From positions 1-20,924 of the forward strand of contig JAZSOL010000317.1 in assembly GCA_045536915.1 (NCBI GenBank): 20,924 nt of DNA. The letters run 5' to 3'. Shown in pieces: positions 15,085 through 20,924 of the stretch. The notes under the pieces were generated by a model, which had not been told where the DNA came from, made no database searches, and worked only from the letters and a program-made list of their open reading frames with translations. The stretch's first letter is position 1. Every line of letters starts with the position of its first letter. This DNA is from RGIG1828 sp045536915. GTDB taxonomy: Bacteria; Bacillota; Clostridia; UMGS1810. Both the position numbers and the translations under genes were made by a program.

Positions 15085-15113
15085 ATTTTATCAAAAAAAA
15101 ATTTTTTTGTCAA
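15085..15113 (-). promoter_or_regulatory. Promoter of the marR-ABC operon
   Basis: On the minus strand TTGACA (15113-15108), a 17-bp A/T-only-core spacer and TAAAAT (15090-15085). The start codon at 15035 lies 50 bp downstream, across the two palindromes. Confidence 0.8.
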
Positions 15114-15164
15114 TAAACTTTATGTTTTTGAGCTTCTCCGGTTTTCATTTTCAAATGGCTTTAT

Positions 15165-15286
15165 AAATTTTGATTTGTCGTGATGATAAAACAAGGTCAG
15201 TGCGTTGTAGGGGACGGCGTCCTCGACGTCCCCTACGATACAACCACGTTGATTTCATTATCAAACAGAGTGATAAATCAAAATTT
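15165..15286 (+). repeat. MITE-like dispersed repeat, short copy C
   Basis: The 122-bp element has the same family termini (AATTTTGATTTGT left, ATAAATCAAAATT right) as the long copies. It shares with copy A the right-hand 50-60 bp (CCCCTACGA, ACCACGTTGATTTCATTATCAA) but lacks about 90 bp of the centre. GTAGGGGACG and CGTCCCCTAC make a perfect 10-bp stem in its middle. It ends 29 bp before the phosphatase start. Confidence 0.78.
15249..15277 (+). promoter_or_regulatory. Possible promoter inside repeat copy C
   Basis: TTGATT (15249-15254), 17 bp and GATAAA (15272-15277) match consensus at about four of six bases each. They point at the phosphatase gene 38 bp downstream. No better promoter was seen between 15114 and 15315. 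Confidence 0.35.
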
Positions 15287-15315
15287 ATTTGAGTATCACT
15301 TAAGCTGGAGGTATT

Positions 15316-15906
15316 ATGATTTCAATTGTTTTTATACGTCACGGTGCAACAAACGGAAACCTTGAAAAAAGATACATAGGACGCACCGACGAACCGCTTT
15401 GTGATGTGGGGATAAATCAGGTTCTTGAATTAAAAGAGCATAATTTTTCGTGTGAACACATTTTTGTGAGTCCGATGAAAAGAACAATGCAAACCGCTGA
15501 ACTTGTTTTTCCGGGGCAAAGATACACTGCCGAGGTAAATTTCAGAGAAACTGATTTCGGAATATTTGAGGGCAAAAACGCACAGGAACTTTCAGATAAT
15601 GAAGAATACAGAGTATGGGTGGATTCAATGTGCACACTTCCCATTCCGGGCGGCGAGAGTATGGCAGATTTTAAAAAGCGGTGCACTGATGCATTTGAAA
15701 GAATAATTGATTCTCTGCCGGATGGCTCGGAAGCCTCGTTTGTTGTTCACGGAGGCGTTATAATGGCGATTATGGAAGCTTTCTGTGAATCCAAGGGAAG
15801 TTTTTATGATTATCATATAAAAAACGGTGATTTTTTGATTTGCGAGTTTCAAAACAATATAATTCAAATAAAAAAACGCAATGATGTGTTTTGCAGGGTG
15901 TGGTAA
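15316..15906 (+). CDS. Histidine phosphatase (phosphoglycerate mutase-like superfamily)
   Basis: The 196-residue protein has the catalytic core of the histidine phosphatase superfamily: FIRHGAT with the phosphohistidine His9, SPMKRTMQTAE, FRETDFGIFEG with the acid Glu, PGGES, and VVHGGV with His145. Its size and PGGES motif resemble the small CobC/PhoE-type phosphatases rather than glycolytic phosphoglycerate mutase. No cobalamin genes are nearby, so the substrate, a phosphomonoester, is unknown. ATG at 15316 follows GGAGG by six bases. The gene is squeezed between two repeats of one family: copy C upstream, and copy B, whose end overlaps the stop codon (15904-15906). Confidence 0.88.
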   Translation: MISIVFIRHGATNGNLEKRYIGRTDEPLCDVGINQVLELKEHNFSCEHIFVSPMKRTMQTAELVFPGQRYTAEVNFRETDFGIFEGKNAQELSDNEEYRVWVDSMCTLPIPGGESMADFKKRCTDAFERIIDSLPDGSEASFVVHGGVIMAIMEAFCESKGSFYDYHIKNGDFLICEFQNNIIQIKKRNDVFCRVW

Positions 15907-16116
15907 ATTTTGATTTATGGGGTGTTTGATAATGAATTCAACGTGGATGTGTCGTAGGGGACGGCCTCCCGGACATCCCGCCCGAACAATTTTGCAATTA
16001 TATATTAATTGAAAAACAGACAATTGCGAAATAGAATTTTTCGCTCTGTCGAGGACGCCAGCTCCTACATTTAATCGTGATTTGTTCTATGTCAGACGGA
16101 ACGATAAATCAAAATT
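15905..16116 (-). repeat. MITE-like dispersed repeat, long copy B (inverted)
   Basis: A 212-bp copy of the element at 3037-3249 in the opposite orientation, with 13-bp perfect terminal inverted repeats AATTTTGATTTAT (15906-15918) and ATAAATCAAAATT (16104-16116). Its left end coincides with the TAA stop of the phosphatase gene, and its right end lies 6 bp from the stop of the convergent gene. It therefore fills almost the whole intergenic space and may act as the bidirectional transcription end, since no other terminator is seen there. Confidence 0.82.
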
Positions 16117-16122
16117 CGTTTC

Positions 16123-16557
16123 TCAAAGAAACTCACGTATATCCACTGCAAGCTTTTCTTCAAGGTTAATAAGTTTTTTTGTTATATCTTTAGATACTTC
16201 ATCTGCCGCTTTGTATTTGTTGAGATACTTATTGAGGGATTTTACTCCCATATTGCATCCGTCGGTCATGAGGTCGGCAACTGTTTTGTCGGAATCGTCA
16301 ACGGCAAGCATCACATTTGTTTTTATCCACGACATTCCTTTTGCCATAGCGGCAGGTTCTTTTCCGTCGTCTTTGTATTTGGCAAGAAGTGTTTCTATTT
16401 CTGTGCCGAGTTTTTCGTGTTCGTTTTTGCAATCCGTGAGAAGCTTTTCGAAATGGTTGTTGTGAACATTATCCAGAACATCTTCAATAGATGAAATTCC
16501 CATTTTAACTCCGGCATCACATTCGCGCAAAAGCTTAATTGTGTCTTGTTCTACCAT
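16123..16557 (-). CDS. Small all-helical protein of unknown function, ferritin-like-bundle type
   Basis: The 144-residue acidic protein is predicted to be all helical, with four long amphipathic helices: TIKLLRECDAGVKMGISSI, FEKLLTDCKNEHEKLGTEIE, AMAKGMSWIKTNVMLAVDD followed by VADLMTDGCNMGVKSLNKYL, and ITKKLINLEEKLAVDIREFL. The pattern recalls uncharacterised Clostridial proteins and the ferritin-like four-helix bundles of the DUF2383 type. No complete diiron ExxH set is obvious, although several Cys, His and Glu residues (CDAG, NEHEK) are present. There is no signal peptide or membrane segment. ATG at 16557 has AAAGGA 11-12 bases upstream; GTG at 16566 is the alternative. It is divergent from the oad operon. 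Function unknown. Confidence 0.75.
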   Translation of the reverse strand: MVEQDTIKLLRECDAGVKMGISSIEDVLDNVHNNHFEKLLTDCKNEHEKLGTEIETLLAKYKDDGKEPAAMAKGMSWIKTNVMLAVDDSDKTVADLMTDGCNMGVKSLNKYLNKYKAADEVSKDITKKLINLEEKLAVDIREFL

Positions 16558-16889
16558 ATAAATCACTTTCCTTTATTTTTTTATTATTTATTTGCATAAC
16601 GAAATTAATTTATTCATTGTGTTTATAGCATTGCTGAGATAATAATTGAAAATTTTCACATAAACTTAAACCGAAAAGTAAAGTCTATTATCATACAATA
16701 AAAATAAACAAATAATCATATCGGAAAAAGTTGGGTTTTGTACTATTTGTAAAAAATATCAAAATAGACAGAAAAAAAAAGGAAAAAAGGAAGTAATGGA
16801 GAAAATGTAAAATAAGGCAAAAGTTGTGCATTCTTTAAGTAACGTGAGAATGCTAAAAATAAAAAGCTTGCGAAAGGAGGGCAATCCAT
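16558..16889. promoter_or_regulatory. Divergent regulatory gap between the helical protein and the oad operon
   Basis: This AT-rich gap holds no gene. For the minus-strand gene an extended -10 (TGCTATAAA; TATAAA at 16627-16622) is a candidate with a poor -35. On the oad side, GCATTCT (16828-16834) and AGAATGC (16847-16853) form a 7-bp inverted repeat about 37 bp before the oadG ATG, possibly an operator or leader hairpin. No convincing sigma-A promoter for oad was found by eye. Confidence 0.35.
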
Positions 16890-17165
16890 ATGTCAAATGC
16901 ATTCATTTGCATACTCGGAATTACAACGGTGTTCGTTGGTCTTATTTGCCTGATTCTGCTTGTGTATCTCACAGGTTTTATCTGCAAACTGATTGGCGAT
17001 AAAAAATCTGCTGTTCCGGATAATGCAGTGGTATCAAATGCCGCGTCTGCTGATGCGCCAATTGCCAACAAGCAGGAAATTGTGGCAGGGGTTTGTGCAG
17101 TTATTGCAGACCAGCTCGGTACGGATGTTAAAAACATCAAAGTTGTATCATTCAAAAGAGCGTAA
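16890..17165 (+). CDS. oadG: Oxaloacetate decarboxylase gamma subunit (OadG-like)
   Basis: The 91-residue protein has one N-terminal membrane helix (about 5-34, ICILGITTVFVGLICLILL), a short Ala/Asp-rich linker and a C-terminal cytosolic segment (EIVAGVCAVIADQLG...). This is the layout of the small gamma subunits of sodium-pumping decarboxylases, which anchor the peripheral carboxyltransferase to the membrane beta subunit. Identification rests mainly on this layout and on the operon: biotin carrier, beta and alpha genes follow directly. AAAGGAGG lies about ten bases before the ATG. The His/Asp-rich zinc-binding tail known from enterobacterial OadG is not seen. It is the first gene of the operon. 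Confidence 0.82.
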   Translation: MSNAFICILGITTVFVGLICLILLVYLTGFICKLIGDKKSAVPDNAVVSNAASADAPIANKQEIVAGVCAVIADQLGTDVKNIKVVSFKRA

Positions 17166-17216
17166 GATTAAAAAGATTATCAAAACAAAATTTATTCTTA
17201 AGTGAGGTAAAAAATT

Positions 17217-17564
17217 ATGAAAAACTACAAAGTTAATGTAAACGGTACAGATTATGTTATTTCTATAGAACTTATGAGCGAAACTGAAGCTGCACAGGCA
17301 AAAGCAGCTCCGGCACCTCAGGCTCCCGCTGCAGCTCCCGCTTCCGGCGAAGGCGCAGCAGTAAACGCACCTATGCAGGGAACAATTCTTGCGGTTAATG
17401 TTAATTCCGGCGATTCTGTTAAAAAAGGTGATGTTCTCTTCATTCTCGAAGCTATGAAAATGGAAAACGAAATCCTTGCTCCTGCTGACGGTACTGTTAC
17501 ATCAGTTGCAGTTCAGAAAGGCGCTTCCGTTTCCAACGGTACTGCTCTTTGCACAATAAAATAA
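17217..17564 (+). CDS. Biotin carboxyl carrier protein of the decarboxylase
   Basis: The 115-residue protein has an N-terminal strand segment (KNYKVNVNGTDYVISIEL), a flexible Ala/Pro linker (27-48) and a C-terminal biotinyl domain with EAMKM. Lys81 is the expected biotin attachment site, with the flanking turns GTILAVNVNSGDSVKKGD and APADGTVTSVAV. It carries the carboxyl group taken from the substrate at the alpha subunit to the membrane beta subunit for decarboxylation. In enterobacterial OadA this domain is fused to the C-terminus of alpha; here it is a separate protein, as in many Clostridia. ATG at 17217 follows GAGGT; it lies 51 bp after oadG. Confidence 0.93.
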   Translation: MKNYKVNVNGTDYVISIELMSETEAAQAKAAPAPQAPAAAPASGEGAAVNAPMQGTILAVNVNSGDSVKKGDVLFILEAMKMENEILAPADGTVTSVAVQKGASVSNGTALCTIK

Positions 17565-17629
17565 TCAGAACTAAGTTGAGAAAAATCAGCTTTCGGGCTG
17601 AAAATATTTCGAAAGGAATGGATATAATA

Positions 17630-19279
17630 ATGTTTAAGAAAATTATTGCTGTCCTCTCGGTTGTTCTGATTCTTTGTTTGAACATCAGTGTATGCTTCGC
17701 TGCAGAATCCGTTGAAACCGCGGACAAGGCCTTATTCATAAAAAGTGCTGAGCTTGACAAAACAGCCGGCAAATTGTCGGTTGTGGTTGCAAACCGCACT
17801 GATTGTCCCGTTGGAGAATCAATAATGGTGCTCAACGCAGACGACAGTCTTACTTTTAACAACATAGACACCAGCATTGCAAGCATAACTGCTCAGCTTG
17901 GTGTTGACAATATTTTAGAACTCGGCGCTATTGCTGCCGGCGGAGAAAAGGAAGTTGTTTTCTCTGTTGATGCAACAAGCGACAAACCGGTTATTGACGT
18001 AGTGTTTGAATATTCCATGGATGGTGCGGTTATTGACTTCACCGAAGGTGCTAATTCTATGGAAAGTGCAGAATATTCCGATATTCTTAAGAAAGAAGCT
18101 CTTTCCAAAAAAGATGCAATAATGAACTTCCTTAAGCAGACAGGTTTTTCCATGACAACATGGCAGTCTGCACTTATGGTGCTTATTGCGTGCATTCTCT
18201 TCTATCTTGCAATTGTTAAGCAGTTTGAACCTCTTTTGCTTCTCCCGATTGCTTTCGGTATGCTTCTCACTAACCTTATGGGTTCAGAAGTATTCCACGA
18301 AGAGCTTTTCGCAGGCGGTCACGTTCACTGGGATTTGTTTGCAGGTTCAAACTATGTAACTCCCGGTCTTATCGATATTCTTTACCTCGGTGTTAAGCTT
18401 GGTGTTTATCCCTGTCTTATCTTCGTTGGTGTTGGTGCAATGACGGATTTCGGACCCCTCATTGCAAATCCGAAGAGTCTTCTTTTGGGTGCTGCGGCTC
18501 AGGTTGGTATTTTTGCAACATATCTTGGCGCAATTGCACTTGGCTTTACTCCCGCGGCTGCCGGTTCAATCGGTATCATAGGCGGTGCCGACGGCCCCAC
18601 GGCTATTTTTGTTACATCAAAGCTTGCTCCTGAGCTTTTAGGACCTATAGCTGTTGCGGCATATTCCTATATGGCTCTCGTTCCGGTTATTCAGCCTCCT
18701 ATTATGAAGCTTTTAACAACCAAAAAGGAACGCTCAATAGAGATGCCCGCTTTAAGACATGTTTCTCAGAGAGAAAAAATCATTTTCCCTGTTGTTGTAA
18801 CAATCTTCGTTGCTCTCCTTGTTCCCTCTGCTGCTCCCCTCGTTGGAAGCCTTATGCTCGGTAACCTCATAAAGGAAAGCGGCGTTTGCGAAAGACTTTC
18901 AAAAACTGTTCAGAACGAGCTTATGAACATCGTAACAATCTTCCTCGGAGTATCCGTTGGTGCAACTGCAACTGCTTCAACATTCCTTAAGTTTGAAACC
19001 CTTAAGATTATTGTTATGGGTGTTGTGGCATTCGGTGTGGCAACAGCTTGCGGTGTTCTCCTTGCAAAATTAATGAACCTCTTTTTGAAGAAGAAAATCA
19101 ATCCCCTCATCGGTTCTGCCGGTGTGTCGGCTGTTCCTATGGCTGCCAGAGTTTCTCAGAAGGTTGGTCAGGAAGCTAATCCTGCAAACTTCCTTCTTAT
19201 GCACGCTATGGGACCGAACGTTGCAGGTGTTATCGGTTCTGCTATTGCAGCAGGTGCCCTTATCGCTATGCTCGGTTAA
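17630..19279 (+). CDS. oadB: Sodium-pumping decarboxylase beta subunit (OadB) with secreted N-terminal domain
   Basis: Residues 165-549 are a complete OadB, the membrane subunit that decarboxylates carboxybiotin and exports Na+. The landmarks are TWQSALMVLIACILFYLAI, GGADGPTAIF at 318-327 with Asp321 (the essential OadB Asp), AAYSYMALVPVIQPPIMK, and the duplicated C-terminal helices to GPNVAGVIGSAIAAGALIAM. Ahead of this is a Sec signal peptide (MFKKIIAVLSVVLILCLN, likely cut after CFA at 24) and a domain of about 125 residues rich in beta strands and acidic residues. It looks like an immunoglobulin-type sandwich and would lie outside the membrane. Most OadB proteins are about 375-430 residues and lack it. 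ATG at 17630 is chosen because it opens the signal peptide; AAAGGA is 12 bases upstream. The frame itself opens at 17549. Confidence 0.92.
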   Translation: MFKKIIAVLSVVLILCLNISVCFAAESVETADKALFIKSAELDKTAGKLSVVVANRTDCPVGESIMVLNADDSLTFNNIDTSIASITAQLGVDNILELGAIAAGGEKEVVFSVDATSDKPVIDVVFEYSMDGAVIDFTEGANSMESAEYSDILKKEALSKKDAIMNFLKQTGFSMTTWQSALMVLIACILFYLAIVKQFEPLLLLPIAFGMLLTNLMGSEVFHEELFAGGHVHWDLFAGSNYVTPGLIDILYLGVKLGVYPCLIFVGVGAMTDFGPLIANPKSLLLGAAAQVGIFATYLGAIALGFTPAAAGSIGIIGGADGPTAIFVTSKLAPELLGPIAVAAYSYMALVPVIQPPIMKLLTTKKERSIEMPALRHVSQREKIIFPVVVTIFVALLVPSAAPLVGSLMLGNLIKESGVCERLSKTVQNELMNIVTIFLGVSVGATATASTFLKFETLKIIVMGVVAFGVATACGVLLAKLMNLFLKKKINPLIGSAGVSAVPMAARVSQKVGQEANPANFLLMHAMGPNVAGVIGSAIAAGALIAMLG

Positions 19280-19292
19280 TAGGAGGTAGAAT

Positions 19293-20690
19293 ATGTCTAA
19301 ATTATATATAACAGATACCATTTTAAGAGATGCTCATCAGTCTCAGGCGGCAACCCGTATGAAAATCGAAGATATGATTCCTGCTCTCAAAACTCTTGAT
19401 GAAGTAGGCTATTGGTCGGTTGAATGCTGGGGCGGTGCAACTTTTGACTCCTGCATGAGATTCTTAAACGAAGACCCATGGGAAAGACTCAGAACCATCA
19501 AGAAGCATATGCCCAAAACAAAGCTTCAGATGCTTTTCCGCGGTCAGAACATTCTCGGATATAAGCACTATGCCGACGACGTTGTTGAAGCATTCTGCAA
19601 AAAATCTATTGAAAACGGTATTGATGTTGTCAGAGTATTTGATGCACTCAATGACCCCAGAAACTTAGAGGCGGCAATCAAATTCGTTAAGCACTACGGC
19701 GGTATGTGTGAAACAGCTATCAGCTACACCACAAGCCCCGTTCACAACGAGGATTACTTCGTTAAGCTTGCGTGTACTCTTGAAAAAATGGGTGCCGACA
19801 CAATTTGTATTAAAGATATGGCAAATCTTCTTTTGCCTTATGATGCATACAATCTCGTTAAGAAACTCAAAGAAAACGTTAGCGTGCCGATTCATCTTCA
19901 TACCCACAACACATCCGGTACGGGCGATATGACAAACCTTATGGCTTGTCAGGCAGGCGTTGATATTGTTGACTGCGCACTCTCGCCTCTTGCAAACGGA
20001 ACGAGTAACCCATCAACCGAATCTATGGTTGCAACTTTGCAGGGTACAGATAGAGACACCGGTCTTGACCTCAAAAAGCTCAGCGAAGCGGCAAGTCATT
20101 TCCGTGGCATAGCCAACGAGCTCAAAGAAAGAGGAAGCCTTGATCCCAAGGTTTTGAATGTTGACACTAACACTCTCCTCTATCAGGTTCCCGGCGGTAT
20201 GCTTTCAAACCTTATCTCTCAGCTTAAGCAGAACAATGCTGAAGACAGATACTACGACGTTTTATCTGAAATTCCTAAGGTAAGAAAAGACTTCGGATAT
20301 CCTCCGCTCGTAACTCCCACAAGTCAGATTGTTGGTACTCAGGCGGTTCTCAACGTTCTTTCCGGTGAAAGATACAAAATGATTACCAAAGAATCAAAAG
20401 GTCTTTTAAAGGGTGAATATGGTCAGCTTCCCGCTGAAGTTAATGAAGAAGTGAGAAAGAAAGCTATCGGCGACGAAGAAGTTATCACCGTTCGTCCGGC
20501 AGACCTTCTTGAACCCGAACTTGAAAAATACAGAGAAGAAACTAAAGATATTGCAAAATGCGAAGAAGATGTTTTGAGCTATGCTCTCTTCCCGCAGGTT
20601 GCAGGCAAGTTCTTCGAGCAAAGAGATAAATCTCCTGAGCAGAAAGCTGCAGAAGAAGTAAGAACTATCTACGTTCAGGATTTGTCCTGA
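19293..20690 (+). CDS. oadA: Oxaloacetate decarboxylase alpha subunit (carboxyltransferase, OadA)
   Basis: The 465-residue protein is the biotin-dependent carboxyltransferase that moves the C4 carboxyl of oxaloacetate to biotin. It has the TIM-barrel domain (about 4-290) with metal ligands Asp13 (TILRDAHQS), His203 and His205 (HLHTHNTSG), and catalytic Lys174 (CIKDM). These sit four residues before the known Vibrio positions. The conserved PYC/OADA domain follows (about 295-455: YQVPGGMLSNL, DFGYPPLVTPTSQIVGTQA). It ends without the biotinyl domain, which is supplied by the separate carrier gene. Pyruvate carboxylase subunit B is the close alternative, but the beta and gamma genes in the operon decide for a sodium-pumping decarboxylase. 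AGGAGG is seven bases before the ATG, 13 bp after oadB. Confidence 0.93.
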   Translation: MSKLYITDTILRDAHQSQAATRMKIEDMIPALKTLDEVGYWSVECWGGATFDSCMRFLNEDPWERLRTIKKHMPKTKLQMLFRGQNILGYKHYADDVVEAFCKKSIENGIDVVRVFDALNDPRNLEAAIKFVKHYGGMCETAISYTTSPVHNEDYFVKLACTLEKMGADTICIKDMANLLLPYDAYNLVKKLKENVSVPIHLHTHNTSGTGDMTNLMACQAGVDIVDCALSPLANGTSNPSTESMVATLQGTDRDTGLDLKKLSEAASHFRGIANELKERGSLDPKVLNVDTNTLLYQVPGGMLSNLISQLKQNNAEDRYYDVLSEIPKVRKDFGYPPLVTPTSQIVGTQAVLNVLSGERYKMITKESKGLLKGEYGQLPAEVNEEVRKKAIGDEEVITVRPADLLEPELEKYREETKDIAKCEEDVLSYALFPQVAGKFFEQRDKSPEQKAAEEVRTIYVQDLS

Positions 20691-20801
20691 TAATATAACG
20701 AAAAGGGAATGTAAAAAAAGTCCAGAACGTCAAAAGCATGATTTAAACCTGATATTAGTGATAAAGTACCTTTTAAAATTCTAAAATTTACACTATATGT
20801 T

Positions 20802-20836
20802 GAAAAACATCGATTTTACGATGTTTTTCTCTTTAT
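20802..20836 (+). terminator. Intrinsic terminator of the oad operon
   Basis: GAAAAACATCG (20802-20812) pairs perfectly over 11 bp with CGATGTTTTTC (20819-20829), followed by the T-rich TCTTTATT. Nothing gene-like lies between the oadA stop and this hairpin. Confidence 0.85.
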
Positions 20837-20924
20837 TACATAGGAAATTGCGTCAGCAATTGCTTGTAACAACAAAATTTTCCTTATAAAATTGTGAGCG
20901 AAGCGAACAGTTAATTGACGAAGT
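20837..20924. repeat. Start of a second hairpin-mosaic repeat region
   Basis: Short self-complementary units separated by AAATT-type links: AATTGC-GTCA-GCAATT, TTGT-AAC-ACAA-like, GAGCGAAGC and TTAATTGACGAAGT, cut by the window end. The style, and the unit GACGAAGT, recall the array at 7441-7642, but AGCTAAATT itself is absent. Confidence 0.4.

Noticed and set aside
15180..15365. A 61-codon plus-strand frame before the phosphatase
   Set aside because: It is read mostly through repeat copy C, overlaps the phosphatase start in another frame and has no ribosome site.
17549..17629. An N-terminal extension of OadB from the first ATG-like codon
   Set aside because: It overlaps the end of the biotin carrier gene and would bury the signal peptide; the ATG at 17630 is preceded by AAAGGA and opens a proper signal sequence.

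Overview
The window looks like chromosome from a low-GC anaerobic Gram-positive bacterium of the class Clostridia (Bacillota). This is inferred from AT-rich intergenic DNA, TTGACA/TATAAT-type promoters, GGAGG/AGGTGG ribosome sites, frequent TTG starts, and a Na+-pumping decarboxylase operon with a separate biotin carrier. No species can be named. I saw no rRNA, tRNA, phage, CRISPR array or intact transposase.

Layout. (1) 1-2970, minus strand: a surface-polysaccharide operon reading hexapeptide acyltransferase, MurJ-type flippase, then a second hexapeptide acyltransferase that runs without a stop codon into a family-4 glycosyltransferase cut by the window edge. (2) 3037-3249: a MITE-like repeat, then 3460-5734, plus strand: a Cro/C1-type DNA-binding domain fused to phosphoglucosamine mutase (GlmM), overlapping a GlmU-acetyltransferase-like gene. 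(3) 5824-7312, minus strand: a relic of a solute-binding protein, a GNAT acetyltransferase and an AlkD-like repair protein. (4) 7441-7642: an unusual array of nine AGCTAAATT-type nonamers separated by small hairpins, which switches orientation in the middle. (5) 7738-10890, plus strand: a cytosolic GH13 glycosidase and a SulP anion transporter, each with its own promoter and terminator. (6) 11086-15035, minus strand: a MarR regulator and two half-ABC exporters with complementary degenerate sites, behind a promoter with two palindromes. (7) 15165-16557: a short MITE, a histidine phosphatase, a long MITE filling a convergent gap, and a small helical protein. (8) 16890-20690, plus strand: OadG, biotin carrier, OadB with a secreted N-terminal domain, and OadA, then a terminator and further hairpin repeats.

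How the genes work together. Region 1 makes and exports a decorated glycan. Region 2 sits beside it and could supply amino sugars: GlmM makes glucosamine-1-phosphate, and the following protein resembles the GlmU domain that acetylates it. Region 8 encodes a complete oxaloacetate decarboxylase sodium pump. Regions 5 and 6 are separate units for sugar use, anion transport and regulated export.

The most unusual items are the HTH-GlmM fusion with a nearby palindrome, the acyltransferase-glycosyltransferase read-through, the nonamer-hairpin array, the three-copy MITE family and the secreted domain on OadB.
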